Source: an uncultured Clostridia bacterium (GTDB lineage: Bacteria > Bacillota > Clostridia > TANB77 > CAG-508). From it: a DNA stretch of 64,000 nucleotides. A program made the translations under genes and the position numbers. Under the pieces are notes generated by a model. It did not search any database. It saw nothing but the letters and a program-made list of their open reading frames with translations, and was not told where the DNA came from. This document shows, one piece after another, positions 34,846-44,400 of this stretch (its first letter is position 1; each line of letters begins with the position of its first letter). The stretch spans positions 59,245-123,244 of the forward strand of contig CANRNC010000003.1 of NCBI GenBank assembly GCA_947631915.1. Reading direction: 5' to 3'.

Positions 34846-35888
34846 AAAACACAAAAACAAATTTTTTAAAACTAGGTTCAAAAGACATGGGAATAGATTT
34901 AGGAACAGCAAACATTTTAGTTACTGTAAAAGGAAAAGGAATAGTTTTAAACGAACCATCAGTTGTCGCAATCAACACAAAAACTGAAGATATATTAGCA
35001 ACTGGACTAGAAGCAAAAGAAATGTTAGGGAGAACGCCAAATGAAATAAGGGCTGTTAGACCACTTAAAGACGGTGTAATTGCCGACTTTAAAGCAACAC
35101 AATTACTATTAAAAAACTTAATAACAAAAGTATCAAGTAAATACAATGCAGGAAGACCAAAAGTAGTAGTAGGAGTACCTTCTGGAATTACAGAAGTCGA
35201 AGAGAGAGCAGTAGAGGAAGCGGTAATGCATGCAGGAGCAAAAGAAGTATATTTGATAGAAGAACCAATGGCAGCAGCTATAGGAGCAGGGATAGATGTT
35301 GCTGCACCTAGTGGAAGTATAATAGTAGACATTGGAGGAGGAACAACAGAAGTAGCAGTTATATCTCTAGGAGGAATTGTAAATAGTAGCTCATTAAGAG
35401 TTGCAGGAGATGAATTAAATAATGATATTGTAGACTATGTAAAAAAGACACAAAACATATTAATCGGAGAAACAACAGCAGAACAAATAAAAAAAGAAAT
35501 AGGATGTGCACTTCCACTTATGACAGAAAAAACTATGGAAGTAATAGGAAGAGATTTAAGTACAGGACTTCCAGGTTCATGTGTACTAACATCATCTCAA
35601 GTAAAAGATGCTATGGAACCATCTATCAATGAAATTATAGAAGTAATTAAAGGTTCATTAGAGAAAACACCACCAGAACTTGCATCTGATATTATGGAAA
35701 AAGGTATAGTACTTGCAGGCGGAGGGGCTCTAATAGAAAATTTAGATAAATTAGTAACAATGAGAACAGGAATGCCATCATACGTTGCAGATGATCCATT
35801 AGAATGTGTAGTAAAAGGAACTGGAAAAACAATAGAAGATTTAGAGCAATTAAGAACAGTATTAATAAATGCAAGAAAAAATAGATAG
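34842..35888 (+). CDS. mreB: Rod-shape-determining actin homologue MreB
   Basis: Cytoskeletal ATPase of 348 residues that guides lateral wall synthesis beneath the membrane. Phosphate 1 motif MGIDLGTANILVTVKGKGIV; connect 1 and phosphate 2 IVDIGGGTTEVAVISLGGIV; adenosine motif GIVLAGGGALIENL. The N terminus includes a short Lys-rich stretch (KNTKTNFLKLGSKD). It overlaps radC by 4 bases and heads mreBCD-pbp. Confidence 0.97.
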   Translation: MKNTKTNFLKLGSKDMGIDLGTANILVTVKGKGIVLNEPSVVAINTKTEDILATGLEAKEMLGRTPNEIRAVRPLKDGVIADFKATQLLLKNLITKVSSKYNAGRPKVVVGVPSGITEVEERAVEEAVMHAGAKEVYLIEEPMAAAIGAGIDVAAPSGSIIVDIGGGTTEVAVISLGGIVNSSSLRVAGDELNNDIVDYVKKTQNILIGETTAEQIKKEIGCALPLMTEKTMEVIGRDLSTGLPGSCVLTSSQVKDAMEPSINEIIEVIKGSLEKTPPELASDIMEKGIVLAGGGALIENLDKLVTMRTGMPSYVADDPLECVVKGTGKTIEDLEQLRTVLINARKNR

Positions 35889-35902
35889 AAATATACAGAT
35901 AT

Positions 35903-35925
35903 CTAGGAACATATTGCATATGTCC
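35903..35925 (+). repeat. Dispersed palindromic repeat between mreB and mreC, variant
   Basis: CTAGGAACATATTGCATATG then TCC; arms GGAACATAT / ATATGTCC. Confidence 0.65.
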
Positions 35926-35955
35926 AAAAACAAAAAATAAATATATAATAACAAA

Positions 35956-35979
35956 TGTAGGGGCACATTACATGTGCCC
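35956..35979 (+). repeat. Dispersed palindromic repeat between mreB and mreC, full copy
   Basis: TGTA then GGGGCACATTACATGTGCCC, one base from consensus. It sits inside the mre operon transcript. Confidence 0.85.
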
Positions 35980-36009
35980 AAATAATAAGAAAAAGAAGGG
36001 ATAAAAAAT

Positions 36010-36822
36010 ATGCATAACAATAAAAAAGGTGGAACAATAGGAATAATAATAACAATAACAATACTAATATTATTAGTAATATTATCAAATACACAAGAGA
36101 GCAGTATTTCATATTTTGGAAATATCATAAACACTATTGTTATGCCAGTACAAAATGGATATACATATTTAAAAAATAAAATAGCAGGAAATACAAGTTT
36201 CTTTCAAAACGTAGAAAAATTAACTAATGAAAACGAAGAATTAAAAAAAGAAAATAGTGATTTAGAACAAAAATTACGAGAACTAGAAATAATAAAAGCA
36301 CAAAATAATACATTAAAAGAATATTTAGGACTTACAGAAAAATATACTGCTTACACAACAATTCCAGCATACATAATAAATAAAGACACTAGCAATTATA
36401 GTTCAACATTTATAATTAATGTTGGTACAGACGATGGAATAAAAGAAAACATGACAGTAATAGCAGATAAAGGATTAGTAGGACATGTAATATCAGTAAC
36501 CAAAAATACTGCAAAAGTCCAAACCATAATAGATTCAGCAAGTGCAATAAGTGTAATATTCGAATCAACAGGAGAAACAGCCATCTGTAAAGGAACACTA
36601 GAAACAGGCAAATTAAAGGCAACGTATATATCAACTAGTGCAGAAATACTAGAAAATGATACAGTACATACTTCAGGAATGGGAGGAATATATCCAAAAG
36701 GAATAATGATAGGTACTGTAAGCAAAATAGAAAACACAAAAAATATAACAGACCGATATGCAACTATAACATCAGCAGTAGACTTTAATAAATTAGAAAC
36801 TGTACTAGTAATCGTAAACTAA
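36010..36822 (+). CDS. mreC: Rod-shape-determining protein MreC
   Basis: Extracytoplasmic scaffold of the elongasome, 270 residues. N-terminal membrane helix (IGIIITITILILLVILSN), a coiled coil (NVEKLTNENEELKKENSDLE), then the two beta-barrel MreC domain: VGTDDGIKENMTVIADKGLV, GHVISVTKNTAKVQTIIDS and GGIYPKGIMIGTVSKIEN. RBS AAGAAGGG. The gene follows the two palindromes after mreB and precedes mreD. Confidence 0.96.
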   Translation: MHNNKKGGTIGIIITITILILLVILSNTQESSISYFGNIINTIVMPVQNGYTYLKNKIAGNTSFFQNVEKLTNENEELKKENSDLEQKLRELEIIKAQNNTLKEYLGLTEKYTAYTTIPAYIINKDTSNYSSTFIINVGTDDGIKENMTVIADKGLVGHVISVTKNTAKVQTIIDSASAISVIFESTGETAICKGTLETGKLKATYISTSAEILENDTVHTSGMGGIYPKGIMIGTVSKIENTKNITDRYATITSAVDFNKLETVLVIVN

Positions 36823-36862
36823 AGCAAAGATAGTTTATAAAATAGAAAAGGAGGAAATATAA

Positions 36863-37399
36863 ATGAAAAGAACATTAATAGTAATATGTCTAATATTAAT
36901 ATTCTTCATAATATATTTCCTACAGTCAAACTTCTTCAATTGGTTCACAATAGGAGGAGTAAAACCAAACTTATTCATAATATTATCACTATTCATAGGA
37001 TTATTTTTAGGAAGAAAATATGGACTTTGTTTTGGAATCATATATGGATTTCTATTAGACTCATTAATTGGAAGAAACATAGGAATGTCATCAGTAGTAC
37101 TTGGTGTAATAGGGCTAATAGGAGGATACATAGACAAAAACTTTTCTAAAGACAGTAGAATAATGGTAATGTGTATAGTAATGATAGCAACAATAATATA
37201 TGAAGTAATGCTATATATAATACAAAGTGTAGTATTATCATATGATCTTTCAGAAATCGGAACACTAATAAAAACACTTATAATAGAAGTAATTTATAAT
37301 ATAATTATAACCATAATAATATATCCATTAATGAAAAAAGCAGGATATTTCATACAAGGAACATTTAAAGAAAATAATATATTAACAAGATACTTTTAA
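36863..37399 (+). CDS. mreD: Rod-shape-determining protein MreD
   Basis: Polytopic membrane subunit of the elongasome, 178 residues, five to six helices (LIVICLILIFFIIYFL; FIILSLFIGLFLGRKYGL; VVLGVIGLIGGYID; MVMCIVMIATIIYEVML; EVIYNIIITIIIYPLM). Typical features are the segment GGVKPNLFIIL and G-R-K-YGLxFGxxYGxLLD. Strong RBS AAGGAGG, 40 bases after mreC and 25 before the PBP gene. Confidence 0.95.
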   Translation: MKRTLIVICLILIFFIIYFLQSNFFNWFTIGGVKPNLFIILSLFIGLFLGRKYGLCFGIIYGFLLDSLIGRNIGMSSVVLGVIGLIGGYIDKNFSKDSRIMVMCIVMIATIIYEVMLYIIQSVVLSYDLSEIGTLIKTLIIEVIYNIIITIIIYPLMKKAGYFIQGTFKENNILTRYF

Positions 37400-37424
37400 T
37401 AAGATAAAAAGAGAGGAGGCATAA

Positions 37425-39536
37425 ATGAACAACTTATATAGAAAACAACCAAATACAAGACTGCGTTTCAATATATTAACATTTATCATATACATATTAG
37501 CTATAGTACTTTTATTACGATTATTTAGCCTCCAAATAGTAAATGGTGCAACATATAGAGAAACCTCGAATACTCGTCTGACTAGGGAAAGTACATTGTA
37601 TGCAGCTAGAGGAAACATAACAGACAGTAGTGGAAACCTGCTAGCTACAGTACAAATGGGGTATAGTGCGGAATTATATAAAACGAATTCAGATAATCAG
37701 ACACTTAATGAAACAATATTAAACATCATAGCCGTACTAGAGAAAAATGGAGACCAATATATAGACACTTTTCCAATAAGTATAAATCCTTTTCAATTTA
37801 CTATCACAGATAAAGACAAGCTTAACTCATGGAAAAAAACTTATAAACTAGACAGTAATGCAACAGCAGAAGATGCCTTTAATTATTTTAAAGATAGATA
37901 TGAAGTACAAGCAAACAGCATAGAAGATGCAAGAAAAATAATAGGAATACGATATAGAATAACAACAGAAGGATATAGCTCAACAAAATCAATAACAATA
38001 GCAGACAACTTAAGTGAAGGAAGTTTAAGTAATTTTTCAGAATTAAGTGATTATGTTGGAGGACTAACAATAGTAACAAAAGCAAATAGAACATATCCAA
38101 ATGGAAGTCTAGCATCACATATATTGGGATACATAGGAAAAATAAACGGAGACGAATATAGCACTAAAAAATCAGAAGGATATTTAATAAATGACAGCAT
38201 AGGAAGAACTGGAATCGAAAATCTTTTTGAAAAATATCTAAAAGGAACAAATGGAATAAAGCAAATAGATATGTCAGTAGATGGTACAGTAACAGAAGAA
38301 TATACAGCAGAAGAAGCGGTACAAGGCTCAACAATAGTATTAACAATAGATGCACGACTACAAGCGGTAACAGAACAAGCCTTACAAAATACAATTACTA
38401 ATATACAAAAAGGAACATATGGACATAAATATAATGCAACAGCAGGAGCAATAGTAGTAATGAACGTAAAAAACGGAGAAGTACTAGCAATGGCAAGTAA
38501 CCCTACATATGATCCAAATTTATTCGTAGGAGGAATTAGTACAGAAAATTGGAAAACAATAACTGAACTAAATGCATTACCAAACAGAGCAATCCAAGGG
38601 CAATATGAACCGGGCTCAACATTTAAAATGTTAACAGCAATAACAGGTTTACAAGAAGGAAAAATAAAAATAAATGAAAAAATAAATGATTCAGGACCTT
38701 ATCCATTAGGACACCATCCAGCATGTTGGCTATATAATCAATCAAAAAGAACACATGGATATTTAAATGTAACAGATGCACTTAAACGTTCATGTAACTA
38801 CTTTTTCTATGAAACAGGTTATAGAGTGGGAATAGAACAACTAGACAGATATGCAAAATATTTTGGATTAGGAGTAAAAACAGGAATAGAACTACCAAGC
38901 GAATCTGCCGGAATATTAGCAAGTCCAGAAACTGCTATGCAAATAGGAGGGGAAACTTGGTCTGTAGGACACATGTTAAATGCATCAATAGGGCAAGGAT
39001 ATCATGGATTCACACCAATACAAATGGCAAAATATGTTAGTACATTAGTAAATGGAGGAGAAAGAATTTCTCCAACAATAATAAAAAATATAAAAACAGG
39101 GTATGGGATGGAAATATCAAAAGCAGAAATACAACAACATACAAAGCAAATAATAGGAGAAACGAACGACGATTCAGAAAATTTAGAGATTTCACAAGAA
39201 TATATAAATGCAATATTAGAAGGTATGCGAGACGTTACAAGTGAAAATGGAGGTACAGCATACCAAGTATTCAAAGACTTCAATTTCACAATAGGAGGAA
39301 AAACGGGGTCAGCACAAACATCAAAAAACAACCAAAAGACAACAAACGCACTATTTGTGGGATTTGCACCATATGATAATCCTGAAATTGCAATAGTAGT
39401 AGTAGTAGAAGGTGGAGGAACAGGAAGTTACGCAGCATATGCAGCAAAGGACGTACTTGCACAATACTTTGGAATGAACGAAGAAGACATAGTAGAAGAT
39501 GTAACAGCAAGACCATACACAGAACAACAAAGATAA
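37425..39536 (+). CDS. Class B penicillin-binding protein (PBP2/SpoVD type)
   Basis: Peptidoglycan transpeptidase of 703 residues. An N-terminal cytoplasmic tail and one helix (FIIYILAIVLLLRLFSLQIV) lead to the PBP dimerisation domain (ARGNITDSSGNLLATVQMGY; IGRTGIENLFEKYLKG), then the transpeptidase: SxxK in EPGSTFKMLTA (about 398), SxN in RSCNYFFYE (about 457), KTG in GGKTGSAQTS (about 626). Position at the end of mreBCD suggests the elongation enzyme (PBP2/MrdA); sequence type is also close to SpoVD, and PASTA domains are absent. RBS GAGAGGAGG. Confidence 0.94.
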   Translation: MNNLYRKQPNTRLRFNILTFIIYILAIVLLLRLFSLQIVNGATYRETSNTRLTRESTLYAARGNITDSSGNLLATVQMGYSAELYKTNSDNQTLNETILNIIAVLEKNGDQYIDTFPISINPFQFTITDKDKLNSWKKTYKLDSNATAEDAFNYFKDRYEVQANSIEDARKIIGIRYRITTEGYSSTKSITIADNLSEGSLSNFSELSDYVGGLTIVTKANRTYPNGSLASHILGYIGKINGDEYSTKKSEGYLINDSIGRTGIENLFEKYLKGTNGIKQIDMSVDGTVTEEYTAEEAVQGSTIVLTIDARLQAVTEQALQNTITNIQKGTYGHKYNATAGAIVVMNVKNGEVLAMASNPTYDPNLFVGGISTENWKTITELNALPNRAIQGQYEPGSTFKMLTAITGLQEGKIKINEKINDSGPYPLGHHPACWLYNQSKRTHGYLNVTDALKRSCNYFFYETGYRVGIEQLDRYAKYFGLGVKTGIELPSESAGILASPETAMQIGGETWSVGHMLNASIGQGYHGFTPIQMAKYVSTLVNGGERISPTIIKNIKTGYGMEISKAEIQQHTKQIIGETNDDSENLEISQEYINAILEGMRDVTSENGGTAYQVFKDFNFTIGGKTGSAQTSKNNQKTTNALFVGFAPYDNPEIAIVVVVEGGGTGSYAAYAAKDVLAQYFGMNEEDIVEDVTARPYTEQQR

Positions 39537-39540
39537 AAAT

Positions 39541-39565
39541 GAGCACGGAATGCCGTGCTCATTTT
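39541..39565 (+). terminator. Terminator of the mre-PBP operon
   Basis: Stem GAGCACGG-AATG-CCGTGCTC followed by ATTTT, 4 bases after the PBP stop. Confidence 0.85.
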
Positions 39566-39632
39566 AAATTTAATCACAAATTTGTATTTAATTGCATATA
39601 CTATCATATATTTAATAAGGAGTGTGATTTAT

Positions 39633-39764
39633 ATGAACAATAATAATATAGATATGAGTAAACTTATGCAGATGCTTTCAAAAATGGATAAAAACCAATT
39701 AGAAAAAGGTCTTCAGCAAGTTCAAAAGATGATAGATTCAAAAGAAAACAACAATAATAAATAA
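39633..39764 (+). CDS. Small hypothetical protein (43 residues)
   Basis: MNNNNIDMSKLMQMLSKMDK followed by NQLEKGLQQVQKMIDSK and an Asn-rich tail. AAGGAG lies 9 bases before ATG 39633. Met/Lys/Gln-rich amphipathic helix, soluble. It is the first of three small adjacent genes and shares style with the next one. Function unknown. Confidence 0.7.
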   Translation: MNNNNIDMSKLMQMLSKMDKNQLEKGLQQVQKMIDSKENNNNK

Positions 39765-39792
39765 TACATAATCTAAAAAAGGAGTGGTTGAT

Positions 39793-40158
39793 ATGAATGA
39801 TGCTGAAATGTCTGATATGATTAAGAATATCAGTAATATGATAAATAGTGGAAATATTCCTGATGATCTAAAAAATATCATTAGCAATTTAAAATCTGAC
39901 AATTCTTCTTCAAATAATGCTTCAGATGTTAATTCTAATTCTACTACTCCTAATATAGATATTGATACTATTCTCAAAATGAAATCTATTTTTGAAAAAA
40001 TGAATTCTACTGATGACCCAAGGGCAAATCTGCTACGTTCTCTAAAGCCATATTTAAAAGAAAGTAGAAAATCAAAAGTAGACCAATACATTCAATTATT
40101 CAATATGAGTAAAGTCATGGATATTTTCAAGCAAAATGGTGGTGAGAATTTAAAATGA
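39793..40158 (+). CDS. Hypothetical protein
   Basis: 121 residues, not recognised. An acidic N-terminal helix (MNDAEMSDMIKNISNMINSG), a Ser/Asn/Thr-rich linker, then a helical basic part (RANLLRSLKPYLKESRKSKV then DQYIQLFNMSKVMDIF). RBS AAAGGAG, 8 bases before ATG 39793. T-ending codons are more frequent than in neighbours. The stop overlaps the next start by 4 bases, so the two are coupled. Confidence 0.8.
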   Translation: MNDAEMSDMIKNISNMINSGNIPDDLKNIISNLKSDNSSSNNASDVNSNSTTPNIDIDTILKMKSIFEKMNSTDDPRANLLRSLKPYLKESRKSKVDQYIQLFNMSKVMDIFKQNGGENLK

Positions 40159-40460
40159 TGATGCCATCTTTTTTTAGACCTGTTATGCCTTATAACATAT
40201 ATAGAAATCCTTATAATAATAATTATTACAATCGTTCAAAAATCCGAATGGAGGATAATTCATTAAATAATGATGTTTCTAATGAAAAAAAAAGGCAAAC
40301 TCAAAGTTTACCTAAACAAGATGAACAATATTTTGATATTTTTGGCATCCGTCTTTATTTTGATGATATATTAATAATCTGTCTTCTATTTTTTTTATAT
40401 GAAGAAGATGTTAATGATCAACTATTGTTTATTGCATTATTATTGTTATTGTTATCATGA
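40155..40460 (+). CDS. Hypothetical protein with C-terminal membrane segment
   Basis: 101 residues. A Tyr/Asn/Arg-rich N terminus (RPVMPYNIYRNPYNNNYYNR) and a charged middle lead to FDIFGIRLYFDDILIICLLF then FLYEEDVNDQLLFIALLLLL, i.e. two hydrophobic stretches separated by an acidic turn, ending at the last residue. Coupled to the preceding gene (ATGA overlap). It resembles small membrane proteins seen in sporulating Clostridia, but I cannot name a family. Confidence 0.78.
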   Translation: MMMPSFFRPVMPYNIYRNPYNNNYYNRSKIRMEDNSLNNDVSNEKKRQTQSLPKQDEQYFDIFGIRLYFDDILIICLLFFLYEEDVNDQLLFIALLLLLLS

Positions 40461-40474
40461 ATTATAATGGTCAT

Positions 40475-40870
40475 TTACTCCAATATAATTTTACTACTTT
40501 TTACATAAGCTCTTTTCTTTATAGTCTTTTCTTGTTCCTCCTGTTGTTCATTATCTTCTTCTCCTAGTTCTCTAACGATGTCTGCAATTCTTATTTGAGG
40601 AGCATCAATTTCATTTGCATAGATTATAGCTTCTCGGTTTCCGCTAGCACCTGCGTGGGCAAGCCCTCTAATTGTTCCTAGTACTATAACGTTTTCTCCT
40701 GAAATTGCTTCAGCACCTGCATTTAAGTCACCTAGTATTATTATTGTACCTTCATATTCAATTTTATTTCCAGATCTTAATGAACCATCATATATTTTAG
40801 CATTTGTTTCTTCAATTTTTTGTCGGAATGTTTTTTCGATACTGTGTAAACCTAATTCATTTTCTTTCAT
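40475..40870 (-). CDS. minC: MinC C-terminal-domain protein lacking the FtsZ-inhibitor domain
   Basis: 131 residues. The beta-helix MinC C-terminal domain is complete: IYDGSLRSGNKIEYEGTIII then LGDLNAGAEAISGENVIVLG and TIRGLAHAGASGNREAIIYA. This part binds MinD and dimerises. Only about 30 residues precede it (MKENELGLHSIEKTFRQKIE), against about 110 in normal MinC, so the FtsZ-inhibiting N-terminal domain is absent. ATG 40870 follows AAAGGGG, so the short form is the real start; no MinC-N code lies in frame upstream. A charged tail ends KKRAYVKSSKIILE. No minD is adjacent. Confidence 0.88.
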   Translation of the reverse strand: MKENELGLHSIEKTFRQKIEETNAKIYDGSLRSGNKIEYEGTIIILGDLNAGAEAISGENVIVLGTIRGLAHAGASGNREAIIYANEIDAPQIRIADIVRELGEEDNEQQEEQEKTIKKRAYVKSSKIILE

Positions 40871-40900
40871 TTTTATGCCCCTTTCTATTTTCGAATACCT

Positions 40901-40925
40901 TGCCACGGAACATCGTGCACCTACA
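40901..40925 (-). repeat. Dispersed palindromic repeat, variant (minus orientation)
   Basis: On the minus strand: TGTAGGTGCACGATGTTCCG then TGGCA, a degenerate member. Confidence 0.55.
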
Positions 40926-41142
40926 ACGATTTTACTTAATATTTTTTGTACATATTGTTACAAAGTACATCCATTTATAGAATAATCATAATCTTGTATA
41001 CGTGTAGTTTTTCTATGGTAAACACGTGAATTAGATATAAAAATCATCTCCTATAAATTCACTTGCTCCCATATTAATATTCATCATTGTATCATAAATT
41101 TTTATTTATTTCAAATATTAATAAAAACTATATGTAAAATCC

Positions 41143-41164
41143 GCTGTATGCAATGTATCCCTAG
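41143..41164 (-). repeat. Dispersed palindromic repeat, variant (minus orientation)
   Basis: On the minus strand it reads CTAGGGATACATTGCATACA followed by GC, similar to the variant at 34058. Confidence 0.6.
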
Positions 41165-41314
41165 AAAAACACTCTAATATTACAAGAAAATAACACAATT
41201 GTTATCAACTCTTAATACTATAAGCACATTTGTCGATTATTGACGAACCGTAGGGTAAAAAAATGAAAATACTCAAAAAATTAACATAAAAACTTAAAAA
41301 AACGTCTAAAAATC

Positions 41315-41343
41315 TTGAAAATAGTTATAAAATCTAGTATAAT
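41315..41343 (+). promoter_or_regulatory. Promoter of the surface-protein operon
   Basis: TTGAAA, 17 bases, TATAAT; ATG 41435 lies 91 bases downstream behind GGGAGG. Confidence 0.75.
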
Positions 41344-41434
41344 GATATTATATGGGATAGTATATTTATATATATATATAATAAATATATTAATTATCCA
41401 CATAACGGTAAATAAAAAACGGGAGGAAATCAAT

Positions 41435-44400
41435 ATGAACACAAAAATTTTAAGGAAATTATTAGCAGTCATGTTAATAATTACACTAACACTTGCAGAC
41501 TTCATTTTCTTGGCTGTTTACGCAGTAGATGTAGATTATGAAAAGCAAGAAACAAACATTAATAAAACAGATGTAAGCTTTGATGCATATTTCGTTTCTG
41601 AAGAAGGTGTAAAAACGCACCAAAAAGTAACAGAAATGAATAATAGTGAATTAAAGCTATTTTTAAGTGTATCTGTAACGAAAGGATATTTAAAAGATGC
41701 GGTTATATCAATAGCCAATGCAAACTTTAAACTGGTAGAAGGACAAGAACTACCAAATGGCGTTGAGGAAATTGATGTAGCAAACAGCACAATACGACTT
41801 AACCAAATAAGTAAAGGAGAAACAAAAGAAATCGAACTACAAATCGAAGTAGTAAAAGACGAAAGATTTAACTTAAGCAACTTCTCTAAAGAAACAGAAG
41901 TTAAACTAACAGGAACATTCGTCAACAACAACGGAAAGGAAATTGTTGCAGAAAAATCAATAATAGTTAATTTAGCACTATCTGAAAATGCAGAAACTAA
42001 CTTAACTGCAAAAATAGCAAAATATGTAGTATTCGAAGAAGCTGGACAACAAAAAGCATTATTGCAAATAAGCATATCATCAAACGTAGTAAATAACTTG
42101 TTACCAGTAAAATACACATTAATAAACATGACAGCACCAACACTATTTGGAAAAGAACCAGAGAGTGTAAACGTAACATCATCAGGAACAAAAGCAACAA
42201 ATGGAGACGATGGAACAACATTCAGTGAAGAAAACTACAGATATGTCGATGGTATTGTTACAATAGGAGCAATAAACAATGCAAACGAAAACAATGAAGT
42301 TAGTTGGGTAAAAAATTCATCAGACGAATATATAGTAAACCTAGTTTACACACTAGAAGATAATGCAGAGGAAAGCATAGATCGTCCAGAAGATGAAACA
42401 GAAGAAAATCAAGAAAGTGACGTAGATACAACAGAAGAAGATATGAACAAAATACAATTATCAATAAAATCTGAATTGTCACTATATAACAATGAAGAGA
42501 AAAAGGTTCAAAATGAAATCAACGGAGAATTAAAATTACCCGAAGCAACTCAAAGCGTTGTATCTTATGAAATACAAAGTATAGAAAACGAAATTGCAAA
42601 AGGATATATGCTAGTTGCAAATGCAGGAAATACAAGCTATAAGCAAGAAATAAGAATAAATATTGGTTACAACCATACCGTTAATAATATAGAAATAGAT
42701 CCAAAGAATGAAATTTATTCAGATGTAGAAAACAACTTATATACAGCAACAACATACTACAAAGCAATTACAATAAACAGAGATAACCTAATAAAAATTT
42801 TAGGTGAAAACGGTTCAGTAAACATTATAGCAGATGGTATAACAGTTGCTACACTAAACAAAGACGTAACATCATACGAATTTGCACAAGAAATCTCAAA
42901 TGTGATTATAACAACAAGTAATCCAGAACAAAATGGAATATTAAGAATAGAAACTGAAAAATACATAAAACCATTAGAATACGATGCAAAAATAATAAAT
43001 AACATAAATAAACTAACAACATCTATAGTAGGAAAAGAAAAACTAATAGAACAAGAAGCAAGTACAGAAATAACACTAACACAACCAACATTACAAATAT
43101 CAAGCTCAATAAAAAGCGATAAACTATCTACAGTAGTAGAAAACAAAAATGTAGAAATGAGAGTCGCACTACAAACAAATAACACAACAAATCGACTATT
43201 TAAAAACCCAGTAGTTGAAATAGAATTACCTTCATACATAGAAGAAATAAAAGTAAAAACAATAAATGTACTATATAACGATGAAATAAAAGCTAAAACA
43301 GGAGACATTGTAACAAATGCTGAAGGAAACAAAGTAATAAGAATAGCACTAGAAGGAGAACAAACTAAATTTAATGATGTTTTATCAGTAGAAGGAACAA
43401 CATTAATAATAGGAGCAGATATAACAGTAGACAAAACAGCACCAAGTATTACACAAAAAATGAATGTAAAAGTAATAAACAACAACGAAGAAATAGTTGA
43501 GACAAGTTCAAACGTATCGTACATGGCACCAACAGGAATAATCACATTAAATGCTATATCAGGATATAACGAAAAACAAGAAGAAATAACATCAATGAGT
43601 GGAGAAAAAGAAATAGGAAAGCTAGAAGTTGCAGGAAAATCAAGAATAGCAACAGAAACAATTACAGTAATAAACAACTATGATTATACATGTGGAAACA
43701 TGATTATATTAGGAAGAACACCAGCAGAAGGAAATAAATCACCATTAACACAAAGTGAACTAGGAAGTACATTTACAGCAAAAATGGTAAGTGGAATCAA
43801 GGCAGTAGAAGGAATAAGTAATGAAGAAATGACAGTTTACTATAGTGAAAATCAAAACGCTTCAAACGACTTAAACAATAGTGAGAATGGCTGGACAACA
43901 GACTTATCAAGTTTAGCAGATGCAAAATCATATTTAGTAATAATAAACAAAACAATGGAAAAAGGAAATAAAGTAGTATTAAACTATAATATAGAAATTC
44001 CAGAAGGACTATCAAGAGAAGAAAGTACATATGGTATATATCAAGTATCTTATACAAACCTTGATGGAGCATTAAAAGGAACAATAGAAACTACACAATC
44101 ACCGATAGTTGGAGTATCAACAGGATCAGGACCAGAACTAAAAGTAGAATTATCAGCAGACGTACAAAATGGAGCACCAGTTAAAGAAGGACAAATAATT
44201 GGATATACAATAAAAGTAACAAATATAGGAACGTCACCAGCAACAAATATAACAGTTAAAGCAGATGTTCCAAACGGTTCATATTATACGGCATATGAAG
44301 AAGACTCTACAAATCATGAATATATACAACATCCGGAAATAAAACAACATACAGATATAATAGAGAGTCTTGCAGTAGGAGAAAGTAAAGAAACAAAATT

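Larger units (their letters stand above)
40907..41434. other. Intergenic region before the surface-protein locus
   Basis: 528 bases holding two degenerate palindrome copies (40901-40925, 41143-41164), an imperfect dyad TTGTCGATTATTGACGAA near 41229 and the promoter at 41315-41343. No gene is seen. Confidence 0.7.
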
